A DNA stretch of 64,000 nucleotides from Hymenobacter sedentarius (GTDB taxonomy: Bacteria > Bacteroidota > Bacteroidia > Cytophagales > Hymenobacteraceae), in NCBI RefSeq assembly GCF_001507645.1, contig NZ_CP013909.1:620001-684000 (forward strand). Direction: 5' to 3'. A model generated the notes under the pieces. It worked only from the letters and a program-made list of their open reading frames with translations. It was not told the origin of the DNA and made no database searches. Positions 9,391 through 18,405 of the stretch are shown here, piece after piece. The stretch's first letter is position 1. Every line of letters begins with the position of its first letter. Made by a program: the position numbers and the translations under genes.

Positions 9391-9752
9391 GCGGGAGGAA
9401 GATGAGCAGGCGGCTTAGCTCAATGCCTTTTTACCTCGGGGGAGCGGGGAGCAGAGACCCCAGGGAGAGCAATAAAAGGCTCCTTTGCTTGAACCACTGC
9501 CCATCGGCGTTTACCGGACTGGCAAAGTGGCCCTAAGGTTCAGATTGAGTTTAAGAAACTCGTTCACTAATCAAAGTTCACGAAACTCAAAATGAAGATG
9601 AGTTTCGTGAACTGCTATAACCGGGCGTTCACAACCTCCCATAAATCAAAACGAGGGAAATCATCATAATCAACCCGCGCTAAATTCCATCGGGTTGATT
9701 GTTCTGAATGTTAGAACTGAACACCACTGTGAAGTAGCTGTGCGGGCTGCCC
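9391..9752. other. Convergent intergenic region with two hairpins
   Basis: 362 bases between two converging genes. It has a perfect 15-bp inverted repeat, agttcacgaaactca (9575-9589) and its complement (9599-9613), and a 9-bp pair aatcaaccc/gggttgatt (9668-9676, 9692-9700). Either can serve as a terminator for converging transcripts, although neither has a clean T run. No supportable gene is seen. Confidence 0.5.
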
Positions 9753-12047
9753 TTACTGCACCAGCAGGCGCTGCACGGCAGCCGACCCATCGGCTCCTTC
9801 GGCCCGCACCAGGTACACGCCAGGAGCCAGCCCAACCAGATTCAACGAGTGACGGCGTTGGGCGGCACCCACGGTTTGCACCACGCGGCCGGTGAGGTCG
9901 AGCACCGTGACGCGCGTGGCAGTAGCCGTCTCGACGGTGGCCGTGGCCGTGGCAGGGTTTGGATAGATGCTCAAGGCCAAGGCACGCGCTGCGGCGGGCT
10001 GGGTGGCCGTGACGGTGCGGTTGCGGGTGCCGTAGCTGAGGATGCCGCCGGCTTCGGTGCCGACGAAGAGTTCGGGCGCGCCGTCGCCGTTCAGGTCAGC
10101 GGCCGCCAGGCCGTAGTGCGCGTAAATTTCCTGGCCCAGCCGCGTGGGCTCGTATTGGCTGGTGAGGGGATTGTAAAGCACATCGGTGCGCTCCGAGAAT
10201 AAGCCTGCCTGGGCGCGGTAGTTGGAAAAGAAGCGCAGCAGGCCGGTGGCATCGGCCGTGAGCAGGTCGGGCTGGCCGTCGCCGTCGAAGTCGGCCACCG
10301 TGGGGTTGAGGTTGAACGGCCGGGCACCGGTGGCGTCGCGAATGCGCCCGAAATCGTTATCCACCAGCACAAAGGCATTGTCTAAAGACCCTTGGCCGCG
10401 GTTTCGGAAGTAGCGGAGGGCCATGCCCGGCTCCCGCACTTCGTTGGTGCCGATGAGCAGGTCAACGAAGCCGTCGTTGTCCACATCGGTGAAGCAGGGC
10501 ATGTCGCCTTTGGCGTACGGCAGCACGCCGGTGGTAGCCGCGCCCTGAGGCTTTAAGCTGACGGCGTTGGCCGCGCTGAAGGCCACCGGCTGGCCCGCCC
10601 GGGCGGTGTTCAGAATGTAGTAAATGAGGTTGGTGCCCCGGTCCCAGGCACTGTAGGCCAGGTCGGGGGCGCCGTCGCGGTTCAGGTCCACCAGCACCGG
10701 CTTGAGGCCCTCGAGGTTCAACGCCGAGAGGCCCAGGTAGTCGCGGCTGACGAGGCTGAACACCGGCTGGGTGCGCGTGCCCACGTTGCGGTAGTACGTG
10801 AGCGTGGCCCGGTACACATTATTGACCCGGTCGGCGAGGTTACCGATGAGCAGGTCGGGCAGGCCGTCGCCGTCGAGGTCGCCGAGGGTGGGCGCGGCGC
10901 CTTCGCTCACGTCAATCATCTCGTTTTGCAGGAAGCCGGCGGGGCGGTACGCGAAGGCCGGTGGGCCGCTGGCGGCGGTGTTCTCAAATAGCTGCACCGA
11001 ATTGCGAAAGCTCACCAAGTCGGCGAGGTTATTGAGCATGTTGGGTGCTACTACCAGGTCGGGGCGGCCATCGAAGTTGGCATCGAAGGAGTAGCCAGCC
11101 GGGAAAACCGGCACGTGCACCGGCGTGGCCGCCGAGGGAAAACTCGCGCTGATGCCCGCCTGCGTGAGCACGGGCGCCAGGGCCGTGCCCTGGTTGAGCA
11201 GCCGCACCAGCTCGGGGCAGTTGTCGCGGCCGTCGAGCAGGTCCTGGTCGCCATCGCCATCGAGGTCGAGCAGCAGCAGGCTATGACCACCGGTGTGGTT
11301 AGGGCGTGCCAAGAAACACTGCTGCCCGTTGAACATGTAGCTGGCGCAGCCCCCGCAGGCCTGAATGCCGCCGTAGTTATCGGTGGTCAGGGTGAAGGTG
11401 AGGGCGGCGCCGCAGCTGCCCGGGCTGGTGTTGAGGTACAGCTCAATAAAGGAGGCGCTGATGAAATCGTAGCTCATGATGTCGAGCTTGCCATCGCCGT
11501 TCACGTCCTGGATGGCGGGCAGGTTATAGCCGCCAATGGTGAGGTTGGCCGTGCCCGAGAACGTGCCGGAAAACCGTATCTGGTTGGTGGTGAGCTGGAA
11601 GCTGGGCCGGCCGTTGGCCAGCACATTGCGAAACACCCGGATTTCGCCGCCGTTGATGTAGGTGAACAAATCGGGGCGGCCGTCGCAGTCGTAGTCGCGC
11701 AGCAGGGCCCAGCTTTGCAGGTCAGCGGGAAAGAGGGATTCGTACTCGGGGGCATAGCGCCAGCGGCGGCCGGGCGCAGTGCCCGGCGCGGCCACGCTCA
11801 AAAACGTGTAGCAGCGGTTGGTTTCGTGGTCGAAGGCAAACAGGTCGGGCTGCCCGTCGTTGTTCAGGTCGATGGTACTGAACTGGGGCGTGTTGAAGCC
11901 GCCGGCCCAGGCATTGCGGAGGGTATCCATGCCCTCCACCACCTTAGCGGCGGGCCGGTATTCAAACCCAAATCCGGCGCCGGTCTGTGCTTTTGCAGCG
12001 AAGGAAAACGCCAGCAGCGCCAGCAAAAAAACGTATGAACGAAGCAT
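9753..12047 (-). CDS. Secreted VCBS/FG-GAP repeat protein with T9SS sorting domain
   Basis: A 764-residue secreted protein. The start chosen (ATG complementary to 12045-12047) gives a clean Sec signal peptide, MLRSYVFLLALLAFSFAAKA, cut before Q. The body has about ten calcium-binding FG-GAP/VCBS loops of the form D-x-[DN]-x-DG-x-x-D, for example DLNNDGQPDLFAF, DVNGDGKLDIMSY, DLDGDGDQDLLDG, DVDNDGFVDLLIG and DFDGDGQPDLLTA, suggesting a beta-propeller pair. The last ~75 residues (SIYPNPATATATVE ... GLAPGVYLVRAEG ... QRLLVQ) are a type A T9SS C-terminal sorting domain, so the protein is delivered to the cell surface or medium. A ligand cannot be told from sequence. Confidence 0.9.
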   Translation of the reverse strand: MLRSYVFLLALLAFSFAAKAQTGAGFGFEYRPAAKVVEGMDTLRNAWAGGFNTPQFSTIDLNNDGQPDLFAFDHETNRCYTFLSVAAPGTAPGRRWRYAPEYESLFPADLQSWALLRDYDCDGRPDLFTYINGGEIRVFRNVLANGRPSFQLTTNQIRFSGTFSGTANLTIGGYNLPAIQDVNGDGKLDIMSYDFISASFIELYLNTSPGSCGAALTFTLTTDNYGGIQACGGCASYMFNGQQCFLARPNHTGGHSLLLLDLDGDGDQDLLDGRDNCPELVRLLNQGTALAPVLTQAGISASFPSAATPVHVPVFPAGYSFDANFDGRPDLVVAPNMLNNLADLVSFRNSVQLFENTAASGPPAFAYRPAGFLQNEMIDVSEGAAPTLGDLDGDGLPDLLIGNLADRVNNVYRATLTYYRNVGTRTQPVFSLVSRDYLGLSALNLEGLKPVLVDLNRDGAPDLAYSAWDRGTNLIYYILNTARAGQPVAFSAANAVSLKPQGAATTGVLPYAKGDMPCFTDVDNDGFVDLLIGTNEVREPGMALRYFRNRGQGSLDNAFVLVDNDFGRIRDATGARPFNLNPTVADFDGDGQPDLLTADATGLLRFFSNYRAQAGLFSERTDVLYNPLTSQYEPTRLGQEIYAHYGLAAADLNGDGAPELFVGTEAGGILSYGTRNRTVTATQPAAARALALSIYPNPATATATVETATATRVTVLDLTGRVVQTVGAAQRRHSLNLVGLAPGVYLVRAEGADGSAAVQRLLVQ

Positions 12048-12153
12048 GGGCGCTGGTCGGCAAGACAGTTGAGGCGGCCGGATGGCTTTTGGAACAAAAA
12101 TCACGCCCACCTTTGCAGCAATTTACACCCGGTTTGCCCTTACCGTCCGCCCC

Positions 12154-13452
12154 ATGCTGCTTTACTCCCACTACCTGGCCGCCAGCGGCCACGTCAGCAC
12201 CGATTCGCGTCAGCCCCAGCCCGGCACCTTGTTTTTTGCCTTGAACGGCCCCAGCTTTCGGGGCGCCGCGTTTGCGCCGCAAGCCCTGGAAAAGGGCGCC
12301 CGCCACGCCGTCGTCGACGATGCCGAACTGGCCGCCACCGACCCCAACCGCTACACCTTCGCCCCCGACCCGCTGGTGGCCCTACAGGAGCTGGCCCGGC
12401 ACCACCGCCAGCAGTTCGACATTCCGGTGCTGGCCATCACGGGCTCCAACGGCAAAACCACCACCAAAGAACTCCTCACGGCCGTCTTGGCCCAGAAATT
12501 CCAGGTCCTGGCCACCATTGGCAACCTCAACAATCACATTGGGGTGCCGCTCACGCTGCTGCGCCTGCGCGCCGGCGAGCACAACTTCGCCGTGATTGAG
12601 ATGGGCGCCAACCACCGGCGCGAAATCGCCGAACTGTGCGAACTGGCCCTGCCCACGCACGGCCTCATCACTAACATCGGCAAGGCCCACCTCGAAGGCT
12701 TTGGCGGGGCCGAAGGCGTGGCGCTGGGCAAAGGCGAATTGTTTGACTACCTGGCCCGCACCGGCGGCACGGCGTTCGTCAATACCCTCGACGCCCGCCT
12801 GCCTTCCCTGGCCGCTGCCGTGCTCACACGCCTCACCTACCCCGGACCCGCTGACACCTACCCCGCCACGCTGCTCTCGGCCGACCCAGCCGTGGCCCTG
12901 CGCCTGGCCGACGGCACCGACGTCGTCGCCCAGCTCACCGGCGACTACAACTTCCTGAACCTGGCCGCTGCCGCCGCCGTGGGCCTGCACTTCGGCATCG
13001 CCGCTGAGAAAGTAGCTACCGCCCTGGCGCACTACAACCCGCAGAACAACCGCTCGCAGCTCCTGCGTACCGCCGCCGGCAACGACCTGGTTCTGGATGC
13101 CTACAATGCGAACCCCAGCAGCATGGCCGCGGCGCTGCGCAGCTTCGCGGCGCGGCCGGCCGCGGCCGGGCAACCCAAGCTCGCGGTATTGGGTGACATG
13201 TTCGAACTCGGCGACGATAGCGCCGCCGAGCACCGCCAGCTGGGCCAGCTGCTCGCGGAGCTAAACCTGCCCGCCGTGCTATTGATTGGGCCGGAAATGA
13301 GCGCCGCGGCATCTGCGGCAGGCCAGGTCCAGCATTTTGCAAACAAGGCCGAGGCCGCCGAATGGCTCAAACAGCACCCGGTGCGCGGCCAGCAGGTTCT
13401 GGTGAAGGGCAGCCGCGGCATGGCCCTAGAGACCCTGGTGGAGCTGCTTTGA
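12154..13452 (+). CDS. murF: UDP-N-acetylmuramoyl-tripeptide--D-alanyl-D-alanine ligase
   Basis: A 432-residue Mur ligase that adds D-Ala-D-Ala to the UDP-MurNAc-tripeptide, the last cytoplasmic step of peptidoglycan precursor synthesis. The N-terminal TDSRQPQPGTLFFALNG segment is the MurF/MurE substrate-binding domain; the ATP P-loop is TGSNGKTTTKE (Lys about residue 101); the central EMGANHRREI and ITNIGKAHLEGFGG, and the C-terminal DAYNANPSSM and LGDMFELGD blocks are MurF-specific. The frame is open 72 bases further upstream, but ATG 12154 fits the usual MurF start (L-Y-x-x-Y). It stands apart from the usual mur/fts cluster here. Confidence 0.95.
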   Translation: MLLYSHYLAASGHVSTDSRQPQPGTLFFALNGPSFRGAAFAPQALEKGARHAVVDDAELAATDPNRYTFAPDPLVALQELARHHRQQFDIPVLAITGSNGKTTTKELLTAVLAQKFQVLATIGNLNNHIGVPLTLLRLRAGEHNFAVIEMGANHRREIAELCELALPTHGLITNIGKAHLEGFGGAEGVALGKGELFDYLARTGGTAFVNTLDARLPSLAAAVLTRLTYPGPADTYPATLLSADPAVALRLADGTDVVAQLTGDYNFLNLAAAAAVGLHFGIAAEKVATALAHYNPQNNRSQLLRTAAGNDLVLDAYNANPSSMAAALRSFAARPAAAGQPKLAVLGDMFELGDDSAAEHRQLGQLLAELNLPAVLLIGPEMSAAASAAGQVQHFANKAEAAEWLKQHPVRGQQVLVKGSRGMALETLVELL

Positions 13453-13459
13453 TTTTCAA

Positions 13460-13551
13460 TTAACAATTAGCATCTAACAAGTAACAGCCGTTCCGACGGG
13501 CCCATGTGGTCCTTCAGAACGGCTGTTACTTGTTAAATGCTAAATGTTAAA
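13460..13551. terminator. Long bidirectional hairpin between murF and rfbC
   Basis: A perfect 19-bp inverted repeat, taacaagtaacagccgttc (13475-13493) with its complement at 13517-13535, extended outward by about 15 more mostly paired bases (ttaacaattagca / tgctaaatgttaa). It fills the gap between two converging genes and probably terminates both transcripts. Confidence 0.75.
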
Positions 13552-13554
13552 TGA

Positions 13555-14103
13555 CTAAAACGGACTGTCCAACTCGGCAAAAGTGGGCAACACCGCATCC
13601 TTGGGCGACACCAGGGCGTCGGCAATGCCCCACTCGATGCCCAGGGCCGGGTCGTTCCACTGCAAGCCACCTTCAGCGGGCGGCGCGTAGTAGTTCGAGC
13701 ACTTGTAGAGAAAAAGCGTGTCCTCTTCCAGCGCAACAAAGCCGTGGGCAAAGCCAATCGGCACGAAGAGAATGTTGCCTTTGGCTTCGCTTAGCTCAAC
13801 CTTGGCGTGCTTGCCGAAAGTGGGCGAGTCGCGGCGAATGTCCACCACCACGTCGAGGGCACGGCCCTTGGCGACGCGCACCAGCTTGGCTTGGGCGTGG
13901 GGAGGATGCTGGAAGTGCAGGCCGCGCACCACGCCGGGCTGCGACTTGGACTGGTTGTCCTGCACCCAATCGAGGTCGGCGGGCAGGCCCATTTCCTGCA
14001 TGAGGCGGGCGCTGTAGGTTTCGTAGAACACGCCCCGCGGGTCGCCAAACAAGCGCGGAACAAATTCGATGAGGCCCGGCAGGGCGTGGGGTATTGCTTG
14101 CAT
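13555..14103 (-). CDS. rfbC: dTDP-4-dehydrorhamnose 3,5-epimerase
   Basis: A 182-residue RmlC cupin that epimerises dTDP-4-keto-6-deoxyglucose at C3 and C5 in dTDP-L-rhamnose synthesis. Conserved positions are in place: GDPRGVFYETY near the N-terminus, catalytic His in RGLHFQ (residue 63), Lys73 in AKLVRV, and Tyr139 in KCSNYYAP. The start ATG overlaps the stop of the upstream glycosyltransferase gene by one base (TGATG), implying translational coupling. A TACCTTTG box lies only 5 bases before the ATG, so it may also have its own, nearly leaderless transcript. rmlA, rmlB and rmlD are not in the window. Confidence 0.93.
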   Translation of the reverse strand: MQAIPHALPGLIEFVPRLFGDPRGVFYETYSARLMQEMGLPADLDWVQDNQSKSQPGVVRGLHFQHPPHAQAKLVRVAKGRALDVVVDIRRDSPTFGKHAKVELSEAKGNILFVPIGFAHGFVALEEDTLFLYKCSNYYAPPAEGGLQWNDPALGIEWGIADALVSPKDAVLPTFAELDSPF

Positions 14104-15266
14104 CAGGACAAAGGTAGGGACCGGACTTTGGCAGGAGTTGAGGGGAGCACGGCTTTATTTTTCACCTCCGCGACAGCACTGATGTACTTGTCCAGCACCA
14201 GCTTCTCGTCGAATTTGGTTTCGGCGAGGTGGCGGCTGGCCTGGCCCATGCGCTGCAAATCGGCTTCTGAAAGCTGCAGCACCTGGAGCATTTTGGCCGC
14301 CAAATCATGGCCGTCGCGTACCTGGCAGAGGTAGCCGTTGAGGCCATCGACTACGGTTTCGCGGCAGCCGGGCACGTCGGTGGTGACAAGGGGCTTGCCC
14401 ACGGCCGCGGCTTCGAGCAGGGTTTTGGGGGTGCCTTCGCGGTAGCTGGGCAGCACCACGCAGTCGGCGCGGTGCAGGTGGGCGGCCACGTCGTCGGAAC
14501 GGCCCAGGTATTCGATATCACCAGTTTTCAACCACTCTTCGAACGTGGCCCGCGGCACGCCCACGCCGCCGGCCTCGTCGAGGCCGCCCAGCAGCTGGAT
14601 GCGGGTGCCGGGCACGGCCGCCCGAATGAGTTTGGCCGCTTCAAAGTATTCCACCACGCCTTTTTCGTACAGCACCCGCGCCACCATCAAAAACACAAAC
14701 GGGGTTTGGCGCCGAAACTGCGGCGCGGGCCGGAACCGGTCGGTGTCGACGCCGGAGCCGGGCAGCAGGCCGGTGATTTCGGGGCGAATGAGGCCGTTGT
14801 CGAGGAACAGCCGCCGGTCGTCGCCGTTCTGGAAAAACACCTTGTGCGGGAAGCGGAACGCGAAGCGGTAGAGGCCCAGCGCCACCTTGCTCACGAAGTT
14901 TTTGATGATGAACACCGTGCCCAAGCCGCTCACGTTGTTGATGCTGGGCACGCCGGCCAGCCGGGCCGCGATGCTGCCGTAAATGTTGGGCTTGATGGTG
15001 TAGTGCAGCACCACGTCGGGCTTTTCGCGCTTGTAAATCTGGTAGAAGCGCCGGGTGAGGGCGGCGTCCTGCAGCGGGTTGGTGCCCTTGTTTTCCATGA
15101 GAATGGGCACGAAGCGACAGCCCAGCTCGGTTTCGAGCCGCTGCGAATAGTCATCGGGCGGGGCAATGGCCATCACCTCGTGCCCGGCGGCCTGCAAGGC
15201 CCGCACGAGGCTGGCCCGGAAATTCCAAATATTCCAACTGGTATTGATAACGATAGCGACGCGCAA
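14103..15266 (-). CDS. Family 4 glycosyltransferase (GT-B), polysaccharide synthesis
   Basis: A 387-residue retaining GT-B enzyme. The N-terminal domain starts MRVAIVINTSWNIWNFRASL, with DVVLHYTIKPNIYGS and SAARLAGVP-type acceptor-side motifs as in PglA/WbpT-like hexosaminyltransferases acting on undecaprenyl-linked sugars. The C-terminal donor domain has FLMVARVLYEKGVVEYFEAA (near residue 190), IQLLGG, VLPSYREGTPKTLLEAAAVGKP and TTDVPGCRETV, the EX7E region. No transmembrane segment is evident, so it probably works at the inner face of the membrane. It is transcribed ahead of rfbC with a one-base overlap, tying it to rhamnose-containing surface glycan assembly. Confidence 0.85.
   Translation of the reverse strand: MRVAIVINTSWNIWNFRASLVRALQAAGHEVMAIAPPDDYSQRLETELGCRFVPILMENKGTNPLQDAALTRRFYQIYKREKPDVVLHYTIKPNIYGSIAARLAGVPSINNVSGLGTVFIIKNFVSKVALGLYRFAFRFPHKVFFQNGDDRRLFLDNGLIRPEITGLLPGSGVDTDRFRPAPQFRRQTPFVFLMVARVLYEKGVVEYFEAAKLIRAAVPGTRIQLLGGLDEAGGVGVPRATFEEWLKTGDIEYLGRSDDVAAHLHRADCVVLPSYREGTPKTLLEAAAVGKPLVTTDVPGCRETVVDGLNGYLCQVRDGHDLAAKMLQVLQLSEADLQRMGQASRHLAETKFDEKLVLDKYISAVAEVKNKAVLPSTPAKVRSLPLS
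14109..14116 (-). promoter_or_regulatory. -7 box TACCTTTG for rfbC, inside the upstream gene's end
   Basis: Reverse-strand exact match to TAnnTTTG five bases before the rfbC start codon, within the last codons of the upstream glycosyltransferase. It could arise by chance in coding sequence. Confidence 0.4.
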
Positions 15267-15423
15267 GGGAGTGACGGAGTGAGGGAGTGGCGGAGTAAAT
15301 TGAGGAGCAAAGGTCGGGCCTACGGGGCTTTACTCGTCTGGTTGTCTGCGCTACTCCCTCGCGCGGCCACGCATTCGCTCGCTAAGCCGGTACTTTGTGG
15401 CCCATTTGTGTGTTGTGCTTGCT

Positions 15424-15720
15424 ATGAACCTTCGTTTTGCGGCCTTGCTGCTGTTGCCCTTGCTTTCCGCCCGCCCGGTGTTGGCCACGCCGCCGGTGCT
15501 GCCGGGCCAGCTTATTTTCCAGAAAAATTGCGTGCGCTGCCACGGCCCCAACGGCAAAAAAGGGCTCAACGGCGCCCACGACCTTACCAAGAGCAACCTC
15601 AACGCCTTTGGCCGTACCTATCTGGTGACCAACGGCATGGGCAAGATGCCGGCCTTTGGCAAGGTGCTCACCCCGGCGCAGGTGCAGCAGGTGGTGGCTT
15701 ACTCGCTTACGCTGCGCTAA
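15424..15720 (+). CDS. Small exported class I cytochrome c
   Basis: A 98-residue monoheme cytochrome c. A Sec signal peptide (MNLRFAALLLLPLLSARPVLA) is followed by the heme motif CVRCH (Cys36, Cys39, His40) and a distal methionine ligand in GKMPAFG (Met75). The C-terminal helix LTPAQVQQVVAYSLTL is typical of class I cytochromes. It is likely a periplasmic electron carrier or a detached subunit. The ATG at 15424 was preferred over upstream in-frame codons because it gives the signal peptide. A TACTTTG sequence 34 bases upstream is one base short of the -7 consensus. Confidence 0.88.
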   Translation: MNLRFAALLLLPLLSARPVLATPPVLPGQLIFQKNCVRCHGPNGKKGLNGAHDLTKSNLNAFGRTYLVTNGMGKMPAFGKVLTPAQVQQVVAYSLTLR

Positions 15721-15780
15721 GGCAGCAGCGGGCACCTTTTTTCCTCCCCCGCGTAGGGGAGACTAACTGATAACTTCCCT

Positions 15781-17091
15781 ATGGCAAACAAACCCACATC
15801 CGGCGGCCGCAAACCCGGCGGCAGCACGCGCCACTTCACCACCGACAACGCCAAAGCCGGCTTCGTCGCCACCAAATCGGGCGGCGCCTACGACACGGCC
15901 AAAGAGCAGGAAACCGCCGTGCTCGTGAGCGTACCCCCGCGCCGCCAGTCGGAAGCCCAAACCACGGAATACCTCGACGAGCTGGCCTTTCTCATCGAAA
16001 CGGCCGGCGCCACCGCCACCAAGCGCTTTGTGCAGCGCCTCGAAAAGCCCGACATCCGGACCTACGTGGGCGAGGGCAAGCTGGCCGAAATCAAGGCCTG
16101 GGTGCAGCACGAGGGTACGAGCATGGTCGTGTTCGACGACGACCTCTCGCCCTCGCAGCTGCGCAACCTCGAAGCCGAGCTGCTGGTGAAAATCGTGGAC
16201 CGCTCGCTGCTGATTCTGGACATTTTTGCCCTGCGGGCGAAATCGGCCACCTCGCGCACGCAGGTGGAGCTGGCCCAGTACCAGTACCTCCTCCCCCGCC
16301 TCACCGGCCTCTGGACTCACTTGGACAAGCAGCGCGGCGGCGTGGGCATGAAGGGCCCGGGTGAAACCGAAATCGAAACCGACCGCCGCATCGTGCGCGA
16401 CCGGATTGCCTTTCTGAAGGAAAAGCTCGAAGACCTCGACAAGCAGGCCCACACGCAGCGCAAAACCCGGGGCGGCAGCATCCGCGTGGCCCTAGTGGGC
16501 TACACCAACGTGGGCAAAAGCACCCTGATGAACGTGCTGGGCAAGGCCGACGTGTTTGCCGAAAACAAGCTGTTTGCCACCGTAGACGCCACGACGCGCA
16601 AAATCGTGCTCGACCAAACGCCGTTTTTGTTGTCCGACACGGTTGGGTTTATCCGCAAGCTGCCCACCAAGCTGATTGAGAGCTTCAAGAGCACGCTCGA
16701 TGAGATTCGCGAAGCCGACCTGCTGCTGCACGTGGTGGACATTTCGCACCCCGGCTTTGAGGAGCAGATTCAGGTGGTGAACGACACGCTGTCGGACATC
16801 GGCGCAGCCGACAAGCCGGTTTTGCTGGTGTTCAACAAGATAGACCAGTACAAGCAGGACGATGCCCAGCACGACCCCTTTGGCGAAGTGCTGGATGCCG
16901 AGGACGACGGCACCGCCCCGCGCCCGCCGCTGGCCCAGCTGCAAGCCACCTACATGGCCAAGCTGCACGACCCGGTGGTGTTCGTGTCGGCCCAGGAGCG
17001 CACCAACCTGGAGGAGTTGCGCGAGCTGCTGGCCAAGCGCGTAGCCGCCCTGCACCAGCAGCGGTACCCGTACCAGGCTGCGAATTACTAA
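15781..17091 (+). CDS. hflX: Ribosome-associated GTPase HflX
   Basis: A 436-residue OBG-HflX-like GTPase that splits stalled or hibernating ribosomes. The N-terminal HflX domain is present (YLDELAFLIETAGA ... YVGEGKLAEIKAW, then the coiled region with GPGETEIETDRR). The G domain has P-loop GYTNVGKSTLMN (Lys about 246), DTVGFIRKLP (G3, near 286), and FNKIDQY (G4). The first ~50 residues are basic and low-complexity, an extension beyond the typical bacterial protein. It is monocistronic in this window. Confidence 0.94.
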   Translation: MANKPTSGGRKPGGSTRHFTTDNAKAGFVATKSGGAYDTAKEQETAVLVSVPPRRQSEAQTTEYLDELAFLIETAGATATKRFVQRLEKPDIRTYVGEGKLAEIKAWVQHEGTSMVVFDDDLSPSQLRNLEAELLVKIVDRSLLILDIFALRAKSATSRTQVELAQYQYLLPRLTGLWTHLDKQRGGVGMKGPGETEIETDRRIVRDRIAFLKEKLEDLDKQAHTQRKTRGGSIRVALVGYTNVGKSTLMNVLGKADVFAENKLFATVDATTRKIVLDQTPFLLSDTVGFIRKLPTKLIESFKSTLDEIREADLLLHVVDISHPGFEEQIQVVNDTLSDIGAADKPVLLVFNKIDQYKQDDAQHDPFGEVLDAEDDGTAPRPPLAQLQATYMAKLHDPVVFVSAQERTNLEELRELLAKRVAALHQQRYPYQAANY

Positions 17092-17218
17092 CAGTGCCAA
17101 GGAGTGAGGAAACGGTGGGGTTCGCAACCTCGCCGTTTCACTCATTTACTCACTGCTGGGCGTTAACATACTGTTGCTGAAGCACGTCTCTAGCAGCTTT
17201 TGAATAAAGGCTTTCGTA

Positions 17219-17256
17219 AGGAAAGGAGGCGTGCTACTAGGTACGCCTCCTTTCCT
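17219..17256 (+). promoter_or_regulatory. 14-bp perfect hairpin abutting the next start codon
   Basis: Inverted repeat aggaaaggaggcgt (17219-17232) and acgcctcctttcct (17243-17256), loop of 10 bases, ending directly against the ATG at 17257. The left arm contains an excellent Shine-Dalgarno-like aaaggagg, but it is locked in the stem and too far from the ATG. Confidence 0.7.
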
Positions 17257-18357
17257 ATGCGACATTTCTCCTCATTTCGCTCTGTTCTTGGTGTGTTGTT
17301 GTTGGGCCTGAGCCGCGCTGCCATTGCCCAGGATGCACCCGTATATCCCCCGCCCGCGCCCCTCGATACTGCTGGGCTGGGCACCACCGATGCCCAAGCG
17401 TTTGCCAATTCCCAGGTGGTGGGCATGGGCCCCAGCAAGGGCCTTATCGTGAAGTACGAGCGGATACCGGGCAACTTCAGCCTGCGCAGCACCGGCGTGA
17501 ACGGCGCCCCCGACTACCACATGGACGTGACCAAAAACGCCAACCTGGTGGTGAAGGCCTACGCTCCACTGCTCAACCACCCCCACCTAAAACTGGTGCT
17601 GGGCCTTAATTACGACCGCCAGGAGTTTCAATTCAGTGAGCCGGCGGCCAGCGACCTGTACGGGCTCTATGGCAACATCCAGAACAAAGGCCTCACCACC
17701 ATTGGCACGCAGCTGGCCGTGATTCGGCCCGTCGATGCGGTGCACTGGTACCTGTTCCGGACCAAGGGCGAGCTGAATGGCGACTACAATTCCGATGAGC
17801 TCAGCATCAGTGACTACCTGAAGGTCACCACCGAGTTTATCTACGGCTGGAAGCGCAGCCCCACGTTTGCCTGGGGCGTGGGCGTGCAGCTGGGCTACAT
17901 ACTGGGCCGGCAGAGCATCTACCCCGTGGTGGTGTACAACCGCACGTTCAACCCGCGCTGGGGCATCGAGGCACTGGCCCCGGCCCGGGTGCTGGTGCGC
18001 CGCAACCTCTCGCCGCAGTCGCTGCTGTTTGCCGGCTACGAAGTGGCCAGCGCCAACTACAACCTGAAGCTGCGCAACGCCTTCGCCTCGCCCAACAACC
18101 CCGCGGTCACGTCATTGGAGCTGCGCAAGATTGACTTGAAATTCCGCCTGCGCTACGAGCACGAGCTGCTGTCTTTCCTGTGGGCGGGGGCCGAGGCCGG
18201 CTACCGCTACAACTACCAGCTCAACTCCTACGACCGCAGCAACAACGGCCGCGACCAAATCATCGACAGCCAGCTCGGCAGCGCGCCCTACGTCAGCCTC
18301 GACCTGTTTATTGTGCCGCCCCGCAAGCTGCTGCAGAAAGCGCAGCGCCCGCGTTAG
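17257..18357 (+). CDS. Predicted outer-membrane beta-barrel (DUF6268-like)
   Basis: A 366-residue exported protein. ATG 17257 gives a signal peptide (FRSVLGVLLLGLSRAAIAQ). The mature part has many alternating amphipathic strands ending with aromatic residues (LVLGLNYDRQEFQF, WYLFRTKGELNGDYN, FAWGVGVQLGYILGR, AGAEAGYRYNYQLN), and the closing YVSLDLFIVPPRKLL resembles a terminal barrel strand followed by a short tail. The pattern fits the DUF6268 family of Bacteroidota, whose function is unknown. An upstream TTG at 17200 would extend the frame through the hairpin and lose the signal peptide, so it was not used. Confidence 0.72.
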   Translation: MRHFSSFRSVLGVLLLGLSRAAIAQDAPVYPPPAPLDTAGLGTTDAQAFANSQVVGMGPSKGLIVKYERIPGNFSLRSTGVNGAPDYHMDVTKNANLVVKAYAPLLNHPHLKLVLGLNYDRQEFQFSEPAASDLYGLYGNIQNKGLTTIGTQLAVIRPVDAVHWYLFRTKGELNGDYNSDELSISDYLKVTTEFIYGWKRSPTFAWGVGVQLGYILGRQSIYPVVVYNRTFNPRWGIEALAPARVLVRRNLSPQSLLFAGYEVASANYNLKLRNAFASPNNPAVTSLELRKIDLKFRLRYEHELLSFLWAGAEAGYRYNYQLNSYDRSNNGRDQIIDSQLGSAPYVSLDLFIVPPRKLLQKAQRPR

Positions 18358-18405
18358 TTCGCCGTCCCGGAACGGGGCGACTGTTAGCTCAATTTCCGGC
18401 CGGGC

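Noticed and set aside
9468..9590. Possible fossil coding stretch in the 9391-9752 gap
   Set aside because: Translations were short and matched no family I know.
17100..17145. Terminator after hflX
   Set aside because: The arms gagtgaggaaacgg and ccgtttcactc pair only with a bulge and no T run follows; too weak to list.
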